A DNA stretch of 41,376 nt from Candidatus Methylomirabilis sp. (GCA_020722985.1 DYJU01000010.1:1-41376), one strand, 5' to 3'; counted from the stretch's first letter, positions 17,303 through 26,953 are shown. Notes: generated by a model not told the origin, from the sequence alone. Translations and numbers: made by a program.

Positions 17303-20300
17303 TTGAGGTTAAAAGAAATACAAATATTCGGATTTAAATCCTTTGCAGATAAAACCAATTTACAATTTGATAAAGGGGTTACTGTTATAGTAGGACCAAA
17401 TGGTTCAGGAAAAAGTAATATTTTTGATGCTTTAAAATGGGTATTAGGTGAACAAAGCATTAAGAGTTTACGTGGTAATAAAATGGAAGATGTGATTTTT
17501 GCAGGTTCTGATACCAGAAAAACCTTAGGAATGGCTGAAGTTTCTTTGATTTTAGAAAATGAAGATAAAAAAATAGATTTGACCTATACAGAAATAAAGA
17601 TTACAAGAAGAATTTATAGATCGGGTGAAAGTGAATATTTGATTAACGATAATCCCTGTAGATTAAAAGATATAATTGAAATGTTTATGGGAACAGGGGT
17701 GGGGATAGATTCATATTCAATAATATCACAGGGAGAAGTAGACAGAATAATTAATGCCAGACCAGAAGAAAGGAGAGAAATTTTTGAAGAAGCCGCAGGT
17801 ATTACAAAACATAGAAAAAGAAAAGAAGAAACATTAAGAAAATTAGAAATGGTAGAACAGGATATGATAAGGTTAAATGATATTTTAGAAGAAATAAAAA
17901 GGCAGGTTGGTTCTCTTGAAAGACAGGCAAAAAAAGCAGAAAAATATAAAGTATTAAAGGAAGAGACAGAAACAATAGAAATTACAATTTCAAAGAAAAA
18001 AATAAAAGAGTTAAGTGAAAAATATGAAAAATTAAACTCTGAAAAAGAAGAACTGGAAGCAAAAATAGAAAAAGAAAATTTAAAGTTAAAGGATTATGAA
18101 GATAAATTAGAAATGTTGAATAATGATATGAAAATAAAAGAAAATGAGATAAATGAGAAAAAAAATAATTTTATAATAAAACAACAGGAAATAAAAAGAT
18201 TAGAAGATAGTTTAAAATATAATGAAGAAAGACTGAAAGAATTAATTCAACAGAAAGAAAATGTAAGCAGAGAGATAGATGAGGCGATTGAAAAAATTGA
18301 AAAAATAAAGATTGAAATAGAAAATAATCAAAAATTGATAAAAGAAAAACAAGATTTTTTAATAAAAAAAGAAGACGCATTAAAAATTAACAAAGAAGAA
18401 ATAGAAAAAATTGAAAAGGAATTCAACGAAATTTTAAAACAAAAGGAAAGCAAAAATGCCGAAATTGAAAACACCAATCATAAAATTATAGAATTAAAAA
18501 ATAAAATTACAGAGCAGGGACTATTAATCAAGGGTATAGAAGATAATATTTCCAGTATAGAAAAACAAAAATATGAAAATGAAGAGAAATTAAAATTAAT
18601 TGAACTGGAAGTTGAAAATATAGAGGATAAATTAAAAATAAAAGAAGAAACAATTAAGGACATTAAAATTAATGAAGAAAATTTTTTAAAAAAGAAAATT
18701 GAATTAAATAAAGAGTTACAGAAAATGGATGAAATAATAAAAGAACAATCTATTATTATAAGCAAGATAACTTCAAAGTATAATTTCTTAAAAGATATGC
18801 AGGAAAAAATGATTGGTTTTAGCAGCATTACTAAAAAAGTATTAACTGAATTTAAGCAACAATTAAGTTTAGAAGAAAAAAAAGATATAATTGAAAGTTT
18901 AAATAATTTAATTAGTATTGAAAAAAAATATGCAAAAACTTTAGAAAATAATTTTTCTTCTTTCCTTCAGGCGATTTTGATAAATAATTCAAATTTAGTT
19001 GAAGAAATTTTTTCTTTATATGAAAAAGAAAAAGGAGAATTGATTTTATTACAAAATGAGATTTTAACTCAAAATTGTGAAACAGTTTTTAAGGAATGGA
19101 GAAAAAAAATCAATCATAAAAATATTGATGGATATTTACCCGACTTGATAATGGTTGATGATAAATTCAAAAGTGCCAAATTAATTTTTTACAATGTATT
19201 CGTGGTTTCAAATTTTTCTAAAGCCAGAGAAGTTTTAAATGATATAAAAATTTATGAACAATTTTATTTACTGACGGAAACGGGAGAACTTATTTCAAAT
19301 TATGGAATATTTAAAAAAGTTGGAAGTGAACCTGAAGCTGGCACAAATTTATTAACACGCATTCAGCAGATAAATGATATGAAAAATGAAATTTTACTGG
19401 CGACTCAGAGACTGCAATCATTAAATGAAGAACGAAAATTTTTAAATGAAAAGATTTCAGTCATAGAAAAACAGGTTGAAGAAATATCAATAAGATATCA
19501 CAACCAATACGTAGAAGTTATTAAAGATAGTGAAAAAATTAAGCAGAGGCAGGAAGAAAGGCAAATTTATTATGAAAATTTTGAAAAAAATAAGACAGAT
19601 ATTAATAATTTTATCAAATTAAAAGAAAATATGCATAAAATAAAGGAAACTTTTGAATTGCAAAAAGGAGAACAGGAGTTGTTTTTAACTAAATTAAAAG
19701 ATGAGTTACAGCAAATAGAACGAGTTTTAAATGAAAAAACAGATATAAAAAATATTCAAAAATTAAAAATTGAAAGTTTAGAAAAAGAGATTATAAAAGA
19801 AAAAGGCAACCTTGATTTAATTATATCAAATAATAATATTCTCTTAAAAAGAAAAGAAGAGATAAATATAGAGTTTGAAAATTTCAAAAAAGAGATTGAA
19901 AATCTGGTGCAAAAAATAAAACATATAGAGGAAGAAAAAGCAAATATAAAAACCAATATAACAAAATTTCAATCAGATTTATCCATTGAAGAAAATCATA
20001 TAACTAATTTAAATAAGGTTTTTGAGGATATTAAAAATCAAAAAGATGACCTTGAAAAATTTATAAAAAGCATGGGAAAAGAAAGAGAAGAGTTAAAAGA
20101 GAGATTAACAGATGTAAAGATAACCATTAACGAATTAAGTTATGAAATTAAAGATATTTATACAAAAATACAGGAAGAATATAAAGTTTCATTAAACGAA
20201 GAAGAAATAAAAAATTTTCATATAAATGATGAACAATACAGAGAATTAAATTTAAAATTAGAAGACAATAAAAAGAAAATGGAAAACATAGGAGTTGTAA

Positions 20301-20911
20301 ACCTTGTTGCTATTGAAGAATACGATTCTGTTAAAAAAAGGCAAGACTTTTTACAAGGTCAATATGATGATTTGGTTTCCAGCAGAGAAGATTTAAAAAA
20401 GATAATTAAAAAATTAAATGAAGAGTCAACCATACTATTTACAGATACATTTAATAAAATAAAAAATAATTTTAAAGAAGTTTTTAAGATGATGATGAAA
20501 GGTGGAGATGCTGATGTAATTTTAGTGGATAAAGAAAATATTTTAGAATCAGGAATAGAAATAATAGCAAGACCGCCCGGAAAAAAATTACAGAGTATAA
20601 GTTTATTATCTGGCGGTGAAAAGGCAGTTACAGCGATCTCATTACTTTTTGCAATTTTTTTAATAAAGGCAAGTCCTTTTTGTATTATGGATGAAATTGA
20701 TGCTCCACTTGATGATGTTAATATTGTAAGATTTACAAAGTTTTTAAAAGAATTTAAAAGCAGGTCGCAATTTATTATAATTACACATAACAAATTAACC
20801 ATGGAAATGGCTGATATTATATATGGAATTTCAATGGAAAGGGATGGCGTTTCAAAAGTAATTTCAGTAAGATTGGATAAAATTGAGGAATTTGTAAATG
20901 ATAAAAATTGA
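17303..20911 (+). CDS. smc: chromosome segregation protein SMC
   Basis: A 1202-residue condensin ATPase that organises and segregates the chromosome with ScpA/ScpB (not seen here). The N-terminal head contains FGFKSFAD and Walker A GPNGSGKSN (about residues 31-39). Two long coiled coils flank a hinge at roughly 500-690. The C-terminal head has the ABC signature LSGGEKA (about 1102) and Walker B FCIMDEIDAPLDD (about 1125). The ORF track starts at an ATG inside the previous gene; the TTG at 17303 is preferred because AAGGAG (17289-17294) is spaced 8 nt from it and the protein then begins LRLKEIQIFGFKSF as in the family. Confidence 0.95.
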   Translation: MRLKEIQIFGFKSFADKTNLQFDKGVTVIVGPNGSGKSNIFDALKWVLGEQSIKSLRGNKMEDVIFAGSDTRKTLGMAEVSLILENEDKKIDLTYTEIKITRRIYRSGESEYLINDNPCRLKDIIEMFMGTGVGIDSYSIISQGEVDRIINARPEERREIFEEAAGITKHRKRKEETLRKLEMVEQDMIRLNDILEEIKRQVGSLERQAKKAEKYKVLKEETETIEITISKKKIKELSEKYEKLNSEKEELEAKIEKENLKLKDYEDKLEMLNNDMKIKENEINEKKNNFIIKQQEIKRLEDSLKYNEERLKELIQQKENVSREIDEAIEKIEKIKIEIENNQKLIKEKQDFLIKKEDALKINKEEIEKIEKEFNEILKQKESKNAEIENTNHKIIELKNKITEQGLLIKGIEDNISSIEKQKYENEEKLKLIELEVENIEDKLKIKEETIKDIKINEENFLKKKIELNKELQKMDEIIKEQSIIISKITSKYNFLKDMQEKMIGFSSITKKVLTEFKQQLSLEEKKDIIESLNNLISIEKKYAKTLENNFSSFLQAILINNSNLVEEIFSLYEKEKGELILLQNEILTQNCETVFKEWRKKINHKNIDGYLPDLIMVDDKFKSAKLIFYNVFVVSNFSKAREVLNDIKIYEQFYLLTETGELISNYGIFKKVGSEPEAGTNLLTRIQQINDMKNEILLATQRLQSLNEERKFLNEKISVIEKQVEEISIRYHNQYVEVIKDSEKIKQRQEERQIYYENFEKNKTDINNFIKLKENMHKIKETFELQKGEQELFLTKLKDELQQIERVLNEKTDIKNIQKLKIESLEKEIIKEKGNLDLIISNNNILLKRKEEINIEFENFKKEIENLVQKIKHIEEEKANIKTNITKFQSDLSIEENHITNLNKVFEDIKNQKDDLEKFIKSMGKEREELKERLTDVKITINELSYEIKDIYTKIQEEYKVSLNEEEIKNFHINDEQYRELNLKLEDNKKKMENIGVVNLVAIEEYDSVKKRQDFLQGQYDDLVSSREDLKKIIKKLNEESTILFTDTFNKIKNNFKEVFKMMMKGGDADVILVDKENILESGIEIIARPPGKKLQSISLLSGGEKAVTAISLLFAIFLIKASPFCIMDEIDAPLDDVNIVRFTKFLKEFKSRSQFIIITHNKLTMEMADIIYGISMERDGVSKVISVRLDKIEEFVNDKN

Positions 20912-21755
20912 TTTTTTAGATAAGATAAAAAATTTTTTTTTAAGAGAAAATAATATTAATGATAATCTGGAAAAAATAGAAGAAATATTATTAGAAGCAG
21001 ATATTTCTGTTCAACTTGTTGAAGAAATTTTAAATAGATTAAAAAATAAAAATATAACGAAGTTTGAGGATTTTATTACAGAGTTAAAAGAGGAAATTTT
21101 AACAATTTTAACAATTGATAATAGTATAATCTATAATGATAATGAAATAAATGTTTTATTAATGTTCGGGGTAAATGGTGCTGGAAAAACAACAACATGC
21201 GCAAAACTTGCCAGAATATTTTTAAATAAAAACAAAAAGGTTTTACTTGTGGGGGCTGACACTTTCAGAGCGGCTGCGATTGAACAATTAGAAAAATTCG
21301 CAAATAATATAAAAGCAGATTTTATAAGTGGAAAAAATGGGTCAGATCCTGCATCTGTTGTTTTTGACTCAATTACTAAAGCAAGGAAATCTAAAGTTAA
21401 TTTTTTAATAATTGATACAGCAGGTAGATTGCATAATAAATATAATTTGATGCAGGAACTATTGAAAATACAAAAAGTTATATTAAAAGAATTGGAAAGA
21501 AAAAATTTATTTTCTTTTGTGGTTTTAGATGCAAATACAGGGAAAAATATGATAAATCAGGTAAAAGAATTTAATGAAAAGTTAGGACTTACAGGAATTA
21601 TTTTAACAAAATTTGATAGTGCATCAAAAGCCGGAAGTTTATTAAGTATATTAAATGAATTAAAAACACCTGTAAAATATATAACTTATGGGGAAAAAAT
21701 AGAGGATATTTCAGAATTTTCTCCTCAGATATTTATTGATAAATTTTTTAGATAA
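20898..21755 (+). CDS. ftsY: signal recognition particle receptor FtsY
   Basis: A 285-residue SRP GTPase at the inner membrane that receives SRP-ribosome complexes for co-translational insertion. A helical N domain leads to the GTPase with G1 GVNGAGKTTT (about 91-100), DTFRAAAIEQL, DTAGRLHNK and TKFDSASKAGSLLS. It lacks the long acidic N-terminal A domain of E. coli FtsY, as in many bacteria. It overlaps smc by 14 nt, a common smc-ftsY linkage. Confidence 0.95.
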   Translation: MIKIDFLDKIKNFFLRENNINDNLEKIEEILLEADISVQLVEEILNRLKNKNITKFEDFITELKEEILTILTIDNSIIYNDNEINVLLMFGVNGAGKTTTCAKLARIFLNKNKKVLLVGADTFRAAAIEQLEKFANNIKADFISGKNGSDPASVVFDSITKARKSKVNFLIIDTAGRLHNKYNLMQELLKIQKVILKELERKNLFSFVVLDANTGKNMINQVKEFNEKLGLTGIILTKFDSASKAGSLLSILNELKTPVKYITYGEKIEDISEFSPQIFIDKFFR

Positions 21756-21766
21756 AACTAAAAGCA

Positions 21767-23479
21767 ATGAGATGGATTTTTTATAATAAAAATATTGATG
21801 ATGAAGTTTTTAAAAAATTAAAATTAAATTATAATTTTTCTGATCATATCTTGAAAATTTTCATTAATCGTGGATTTGACACAAAAGAAAAAATTGACAA
21901 AATATTAAACATAGATAAAAGTTCATTTTATTCACCTTTTCTATTTGAAGATATGGAAAAAGCGGTGAATAGAGTAATAAAAGCCATTGAAAATAAAGAA
22001 AAAATTGTAATTTATGGCGATTATGATGTAGATGGTGTAACTGCAATAGTTATTTTAGTTAGGTTTTTTAAGGATGAGTTGAAATATAGAAACATTGCTT
22101 ATTATATACCAGATAGATTTGATGAAGGTTACGGTTTAAATAAAGAAGCGATTTATTCTATTAAAAAAGAAGGTTGTTCATTATTAATTACTGTTGATTG
22201 TGGAATTAATTCAAAAGAAGAAGTAAAATTTGCTTTTAAGAATGAAATAGATGTTATAGTTACAGACCACCATATGCCTGATATTAATAATTTCCCCGAA
22301 GATGCAGTAGCAGTAATAAATCCGAAAAATTCTTCTAATTATCCAGATAAAGAATTAAGCGGTGTTGGCGTGGCTTATAAATTAATATGTGGTATTGCAG
22401 AGAAAATTAATTTAGATATAAAGGATAAATTTTTAGATTTTGTAACACTGGGAACTATTGCTGATATAGTTCCATTATCATACGAAAATAGAATTATAGT
22501 AAGAAAAGGTTTGAAACAATTATCCAATCCTGAAAATATGGGTTTGAAAATACTGAAAGAAAAAAGCGGATTTAAAAATAATCAACCAGTGGCAACTTAT
22601 CATATTGGTTATATATTAGGTCCAAGAATAAATGCAGCGGGAAGATTAGAACACGCTAAAAAAGCTGTTGAATTATTTTTAAGTGATGATGTAAATGAAA
22701 TTGAAAATATTGCTGAGTATTTAAATAATATAAATAATGAACGTAAATCTATAATGGGAAAAATAGAACTGGAAGCGTTAAAAAAAATAGAAGGAAAGTT
22801 TGATGAAAAAGAAAACTTTATAATATCATTGTTTGACCCAAATTGGAATGCAGGTGTTATAGGACTTGTAGCTTCTAAAATTTCAAAAAAATTTTTCAGG
22901 CCAACTATAATTTTTACAAAAGGAGAAAATGGTCTTTTACATGGTAGTGCAAGAAGTATTTATTCGGTAAATATATACGAGACATTAAAAATTGCAGAAA
23001 AATATATAGAAAGATTCGGTGGTCATAAATTAGCAGCAGGTGTGATATTAAAAATGGAAAATTTAGAAAGTTTTACAAAGATAATAAATGATTATTTAAA
23101 ATTAAACAAAACAGCGGAAGATTTTGTAAATATCATTTATATAGACGATATTATCAAGGAAAAAATAGATATAAAGGAAATAAAATTTTTAGAATATCTT
23201 CAACCCTGGGGAGAAGGAAATCCAGCACCAAATTTTTTGTTAGAAGATGTTGAAATAAAAGAAGTAAAATTTTATAAAAATAACACATTAAAATTTTATG
23301 GCTTACATAATGGGAAATATTATAATTTTATAATTTTTAATCATGATGAAACCATAAAAAATATATTTAATGAAAAAATTTTTTTGAATATAATTGTAAC
23401 TCCTTCTATAAATTTATGGAACGAAGCAGAAAGTTTGCAGTTAGAAGTTAAAGATATAAAAAAAAGTAAAAATTTATAA
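21767..23479 (+). CDS. recJ: single-stranded-DNA-specific exonuclease RecJ
   Basis: A 570-residue 5'-3' ssDNA exonuclease of recombination and mismatch repair (DHH/DHHA1 family). The metal-binding motifs are YGDYDVDGVTA (about 82-92), TVDCGI and TDHHMP (Asp-His-His near 166). The downstream DHHA1 part contains the conserved SARS (GSARSIYS) and FGGHKLAAG. A C-terminal OB-like domain (EYLQPWGEGNPAP) follows. Length is typical. It is the last gene of the smc-ftsY-recJ run. Confidence 0.95.
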   Translation: MRWIFYNKNIDDEVFKKLKLNYNFSDHILKIFINRGFDTKEKIDKILNIDKSSFYSPFLFEDMEKAVNRVIKAIENKEKIVIYGDYDVDGVTAIVILVRFFKDELKYRNIAYYIPDRFDEGYGLNKEAIYSIKKEGCSLLITVDCGINSKEEVKFAFKNEIDVIVTDHHMPDINNFPEDAVAVINPKNSSNYPDKELSGVGVAYKLICGIAEKINLDIKDKFLDFVTLGTIADIVPLSYENRIIVRKGLKQLSNPENMGLKILKEKSGFKNNQPVATYHIGYILGPRINAAGRLEHAKKAVELFLSDDVNEIENIAEYLNNINNERKSIMGKIELEALKKIEGKFDEKENFIISLFDPNWNAGVIGLVASKISKKFFRPTIIFTKGENGLLHGSARSIYSVNIYETLKIAEKYIERFGGHKLAAGVILKMENLESFTKIINDYLKLNKTAEDFVNIIYIDDIIKEKIDIKEIKFLEYLQPWGEGNPAPNFLLEDVEIKEVKFYKNNTLKFYGLHNGKYYNFIIFNHDETIKNIFNEKIFLNIIVTPSINLWNEAESLQLEVKDIKKSKNL

Positions 23480-23486
23480 AAAAAAC

Positions 23487-23515
23487 TTGACAAATATAAA
23501 ACAAAAGTATATATT
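23487..23515 (+). promoter_or_regulatory. near-consensus sigma-70 promoter upstream of speD
   Basis: A perfect TTGACA (23487-23492), a 17 nt spacer and TATATT (23510-23515) form the best promoter in the window. It begins 8 nt after the recJ stop. Transcription would start near 23521, leaving a leader of about 95 nt before the speD start codon at 23616. Confidence 0.8.
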
Positions 23516-23557
23516 TAATCGGATTTTAAAAAAGTTATTTTTAGTTAAAAGAAAAGT

Positions 23558-23582
23558 AAGCCCCAAAGAGGGCTTTTATTTT
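23558..23582 (+). terminator. terminator-like hairpin in the speD leader
   Basis: AAGCCC-CAAAGA-GGGCTT forms a 6 bp stem with a 6 nt loop, followed directly by a T-rich tail (TTATTTTAT). It lies downstream of the strong promoter and upstream of speD. It could therefore end recJ read-through, attenuate speD, or define a short RNA of about 60 nt. Confidence 0.6.
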
Positions 23583-23615
23583 ATATAAAAAAATTTAAAA
23601 GAGGTGGGACAAAAA

Positions 23616-24014
23616 TTGAAAAGTTTGGGAAAACATTTGCTTGTTGAATTTTATGGTTGTAATAAGAAAAAGTTAAACGATCTTAAATTTGTTGAAGATG
23701 CTATGATAGCCGCAGCTGAAAATGCAAAGGCGACCATTGTGCAGGATGTATTTCATAAATTCAGTCCACATGGAGTAAGTGGCGTTATTGTTATTGCAGA
23801 ATCACATCTTGCAATACATACATGGCCAGAATATGGATATGCTGCAGTTGATCTTTTTACCTGCGGAGATGAAACAGATCCATGGGAAGCATTTTATTAT
23901 TTAAGTGAAAAATTTGAAGCGAAGATTAAAACAACCATGGAACTTAGAAGAGGAACAATGGAATTAACAAACACAAAACAAAAGATAGAAGAAAAAATAA
24001 AAGCATACACATAA
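23616..24014 (+). CDS. speD: S-adenosylmethionine decarboxylase proenzyme (prokaryotic class)
   Basis: A pyruvoyl-dependent enzyme that makes decarboxylated SAM for spermidine synthesis. The proenzyme self-cleaves at Glu-Ser in [15 protein letters not shown]. With the TTG start at 23616 the cleavage serine is residue 63, matching my recollection of Thermotoga SpeD numbering. This start is also correctly spaced from GAGGTGGG (23601-23608); the GTG start of the ORF track lies inside that ribosome-binding site. A FTCGD block with the conserved Cys follows. No speE or arginine-decarboxylase gene is nearby. Some SpeD homologues have changed substrate to arginine or ornithine, so specificity is not certain. 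Confidence 0.9.
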   Translation: MKSLGKHLLVEFYGCNKKKLNDLKFVEDAMIAAAENAKATIVQDVFHKFSPHGVSGVIVIAESHLAIHTWPEYGYAAVDLFTCGDETDPWEAFYYLSEKFEAKIKTTMELRRGTMELTNTKQKIEEKIKAYT

Positions 24015-24025
24015 GAGAGGATTTT

Positions 24026-24382
24026 ATGGATAACAAAAGAAAAAAAGAACTTATTGAATTATTAAATAAATTGAAAGAAGAAAAATTAAAAGAAATAAAA
24101 CAAAATGCTTTGGATATGGAAAGTATTGATAATTTTCAAAATGATGCTGGCGATTCTGTAGATGCAGCAACCAATATGTATGATAAGGAGTTGCATCTGG
24201 ATATAACAGAAAAAAACAAAAAATTTTTAATAGATATAGAAGAATCTTTAAAAAAGGTAGAAAATGGAACATATGGAAAATGTGAAAAATGTGGGAAAGA
24301 CATAAGTGTTGAAAGATTAAAAGTTTTACCTTTTGCTAAACTCTGCATTAAATGTCAAAATTCATTATCAAATAAAAAATAG
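24026..24382 (+). CDS. DksA/TraR-family C4 zinc-finger protein
   Basis: A 118-residue protein. A helical coiled-coil region (with NDAGDSVDAATNMYDKE) is followed by the C-terminal four-cysteine zinc finger CEKCGKDI...LCIKC. YGKCEKCGKDISVERL is the standard TraR/DksA finger. Family members bind RNA polymerase near the secondary channel or act as general stress proteins (YteA/YocK-like). The acidic tip residues of classical DksA are not clearly present, so a true ppGpp-cofactor role is unproven. It lies 11 nt after speD. Confidence 0.85.
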   Translation: MDNKRKKELIELLNKLKEEKLKEIKQNALDMESIDNFQNDAGDSVDAATNMYDKELHLDITEKNKKFLIDIEESLKKVENGTYGKCEKCGKDISVERLKVLPFAKLCIKCQNSLSNKK

Positions 24383-24408
24383 TAAAAAATAATAAATAAA
24401 GGGGACAA

Positions 24409-25395
24409 ATGTTTAATAGTTTTATTTTTACTTCTGGAAAAATTCTAAGGAAAAATAATCCGAATGACACCCTAAAATATTTAAAGAATAGTAATAATAT
24501 TATATGGATTGACCTTGAAGATCCATCAGAAGATGAGATAGATATGTTAATTGATAAATTTGATTTTCATCAGTTATCAATAGAAGATGCAATTTTCCCT
24601 CAGAATCACCCCAAAATAGAAGAATTTGAAAATTATGTTTTTATAACACTATACGGAATATGTTATGATGATATAATAACTACGCAGGAACTTAATATTT
24701 TTTTTGGTAAAAATTATGTAATAACTTTTCATGAAAATAAACTAAATTCATTAATAAAACTAACAAATAGAATTAACAGAATAAAAGAAAAAGAAACCGA
24801 AAATTTGGCTGGGATAAATGATATTTCGAAAGGCAGTGATATTCTGCTATATTCAATAATAGATTTATTGATAAATGAATATTTCCCGATTACTGAAAAA
24901 TTGGATGATAAAATGGAGGCACTTGAAAATAAAGTGCTGGAGGAAAAAACCGAAGAAATATTAGACGACTTATTTAAACAAAAGAAAAATATATTAATTT
25001 TTAGAAAATTTGTTTCATTAGAAATGCAACTTATCAATAAATTATGCAGAACAGAAATAGATTTTATACGCGAAAAAACAAGAATTTATTTTAGAGATAT
25101 ATATGATCATATTTCAAGGATAAATGAAGATCTGGAAATATTAAGGGAAGTAATACCTTCTTTTATTGAATCCTATTGGAGTATGTATTCTAAAAAGTTA
25201 AATCATTCAATACATCGTTTAACAATTTTGGCTACTATTGCTATACCGCTGATGATTATAACAAGTTACTATGGCATGAATTTAGAATTGCCAGAATTCA
25301 AGTTTGGAATTTTTGGTATGTTTTTTATGTGGGGGATTTCTTTTTTATTTTCAGTTGTTATGCTTATAATACTAAAATGGAAGAAGTGGATCTGA
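24409..25395 (+). CDS. corA: CorA family magnesium/divalent cation transporter
   Basis: A 328-residue membrane ion channel. A large N-terminal cytoplasmic funnel contains WIDLEDPSEDEI and the conserved HPK-like NHPKIEEF region. A long stalk helix leads to two C-terminal transmembrane helices separated by the selectivity motif YGMNLELPE. The C-terminus is basic (KWKKW). It probably imports Mg2+ (or Co2+/Ni2+). It is preceded by an AGGGGAC ribosome-binding site and belongs to no obvious functional operon. Confidence 0.93.
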   Translation: MFNSFIFTSGKILRKNNPNDTLKYLKNSNNIIWIDLEDPSEDEIDMLIDKFDFHQLSIEDAIFPQNHPKIEEFENYVFITLYGICYDDIITTQELNIFFGKNYVITFHENKLNSLIKLTNRINRIKEKETENLAGINDISKGSDILLYSIIDLLINEYFPITEKLDDKMEALENKVLEEKTEEILDDLFKQKKNILIFRKFVSLEMQLINKLCRTEIDFIREKTRIYFRDIYDHISRINEDLEILREVIPSFIESYWSMYSKKLNHSIHRLTILATIAIPLMIITSYYGMNLELPEFKFGIFGMFFMWGISFLFSVVMLIILKWKKWI

Positions 25396-25431
25396 TTTAT
25401 TTAAATTTTAAATATTATTTGTGGAAAATTC

Positions 25432-26004
25432 ATGAAAATTAGTAGTGGTATTTTTTCAGGACAAAAATTATTTATGCCCACCAGCAAAAATTTAAGGCCA
25501 ACTTTGACCAAAATACGACAAGCAATTTTTAATATGATAAGAAGTGTTATATACGATTCTACTGTAATTGATTTTTTCGCGGGCACGGGCGCATTCGGGC
25601 TTGAAGCTTTAAGCAATGGTGCAAAAAAAGTTATATTTATTGAGAAAAAAAGTAAAGATATAATTTATAGAAATGTTAAAAAACTAAAAATAGAAGAAGA
25701 TAAAATAAGAATTTTAAATCTGGATTTTACGCATGCGTTTGAAATTTTAGAAAAATTAGGTTTAAAAGCCGATATAATATTTTCTGATCCCCCGTATAAC
25801 AAAGGATATATAAAAAAATTCTTGAAATTATTCAGTATAAGTGATATTTTAATAAAAAAAGGTTTACTCATTATGGAAATACATAAGAATGAATACAAGG
25901 AAAACGAAGAAATTTTAAAAAATTTTGAAATAATAAAAGAAAAAAAATATGGAGATATTTATATATTGATTATTTGCAAAAAGGAGGTGCAAAACTATGG
26001 TTGA
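25432..26004 (+). CDS. rsmD: 16S rRNA (guanine(966)-N(2))-methyltransferase
   Basis: A 190-residue SAM-dependent methyltransferase acting on 16S rRNA during small-subunit assembly. The conserved N-terminus has RPTLTKIRQAIFNM, then the SAM-binding motif DFFAGTGAFGLEAL and catalytic motif SDPPYN (about residue 120). Length is normal. Its stop overlaps the start of the next gene by 8 nt. Confidence 0.93.
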   Translation: MKISSGIFSGQKLFMPTSKNLRPTLTKIRQAIFNMIRSVIYDSTVIDFFAGTGAFGLEALSNGAKKVIFIEKKSKDIIYRNVKKLKIEEDKIRILNLDFTHAFEILEKLGLKADIIFSDPPYNKGYIKKFLKLFSISDILIKKGLLIMEIHKNEYKENEEILKNFEIIKEKKYGDIYILIICKKEVQNYG

Positions 26005-26461
26005 GATTCAAGTGTTGAAACAGCTGGATTTTTTTAAAATATTTAACGAAGAAGAATTAAAAATTTTTGCGCAAAGACTTATTATGGAAGAATATAAAGA
26101 TGGGGAATATATTTTTAATGAAAATCAGATTGGTGATTATTCAATGTTTATAATAATAAATGGAGTTGTAAAGGTAGTTAAAAAGAAAAAAATAGAAGAA
26201 AAAGTTATTGCGAATTTAAAAGAGGGTGAATTTTTTGGAGAAATGGCAATGTTGATTCCTGCTCCGCGTTCAGCATCGGTAATCGCTATAAAGCCAACAA
26301 AAGTTTTAAGATTTTCAGATATGGATTATAATTCATTTAAAAAAGATTATCCTGCAATAGTTGTTAAACTGAATGAAATTTTTATAAAGGTTTTGATAGT
26401 GCGTTTAAGAGATGCTGATAAAAAACTGGTTAAAGAAGGATCAGGTCTTGGGATATTATAG
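25997..26461 (+). CDS. cyclic nucleotide-binding domain protein
   Basis: A 154-residue protein consisting essentially of one cNMP-binding domain of the CRP/FNR fold. It shows the beta-roll glycines (YIFNENQIGDYSMFIIINGVVKVV) and the phosphate-binding cassette GEFFGEMAMLIPAPRSASV, with Glu, Arg and Ser placed as in cAMP binders. It lacks a DNA-binding helix-turn-helix, so it is probably a stand-alone sensor or an adaptor. AAGGAGG precedes the ATG. Confidence 0.85.
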   Translation: MVEIQVLKQLDFFKIFNEEELKIFAQRLIMEEYKDGEYIFNENQIGDYSMFIIINGVVKVVKKKKIEEKVIANLKEGEFFGEMAMLIPAPRSASVIAIKPTKVLRFSDMDYNSFKKDYPAIVVKLNEIFIKVLIVRLRDADKKLVKEGSGLGIL

Positions 26462-26864
26462 GTTTAATTTCCGGATTTTAATTATTAAATGGATTATTAA
26501 CACTATTGCGTTGTTTGTTGTCGTTAAAACAGTAAAAGGATTAGAAATAGTAAATACAGGTATAGAGGGTTTTATAACACTTATAATCACAGCAGCAGTT
26601 ATAGGAATAATAAATACTTTTTTAAAACCGATTCTGATGTTTATTACTTTGCCATTAAGTATATTTACTTTTGGAATTTTTACTGTTATACTTAACGGGC
26701 TTTTATTTGCTCTTGCAGGATTTATTGTGCCAGGTTTTGAAGTAACAAGTTTTTTGGGTTCTATAATTGGTTCTTTATTATTTAGTTTAATATCGTTTTT
26801 GTGTAGTATTTTTTTAGGCAGCAATAAAAGTTATACAAAAGTTAAATACAGAATCATTGAATGA
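26448..26864 (+). CDS. YvlD/phage holin family 4-like four-helix membrane protein
   Basis: A small integral membrane protein, about 138 aa, of the mycobacterial phage holin superfamily IV / YvlD type. It shows IIKWIINTIALFVV, a second helix pair with GIINTFLKPILMFITLPLSIFTFG (the family's conserved 'N...KP.l..l.lP...lt.G' pattern) and further helices. The ORF track begins at 26412 inside the cNMP gene. A TTG at 26448 after GAAGGATCAGG gives the family's usual N-terminus and is preferred, although this is uncertain. Its role is unknown; Bacillus YvlD relatives are linked to envelope stress. Confidence 0.75.
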   Translation: MGYYRFNFRILIIKWIINTIALFVVVKTVKGLEIVNTGIEGFITLIITAAVIGIINTFLKPILMFITLPLSIFTFGIFTVILNGLLFALAGFIVPGFEVTSFLGSIIGSLLFSLISFLCSIFLGSNKSYTKVKYRIIE

Positions 26865-26868
26865 AAAT

Positions 26869-26953
26869 GCGAGGGTGGTGGAATTGGCAGACACGCATGT
26901 TTGAGGGGCATGTGGAGAAATCCGTGCGGGTTCAAGTCCCGCCCCTCGCACCA
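26869..26953 (+). tRNA. tRNA-Leu (anticodon GAG)
   Basis: Acceptor arms GCGAGGG and CCCTCGC pair fully and are followed by an A discriminator and an encoded CCA. The D-arm has GGTGGAATTGGCAGACACGC. The anticodon loop TTGAGGG sits on the stem CATGT/GCATG and gives anticodon GAG. A long class II variable arm (GGAGAAATCC) and a T-arm GCGGG-TTCAAGT-CCCGC follow. The variable arm and anticodon indicate leucine (CUC/CUU codons). Confidence 0.95.
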
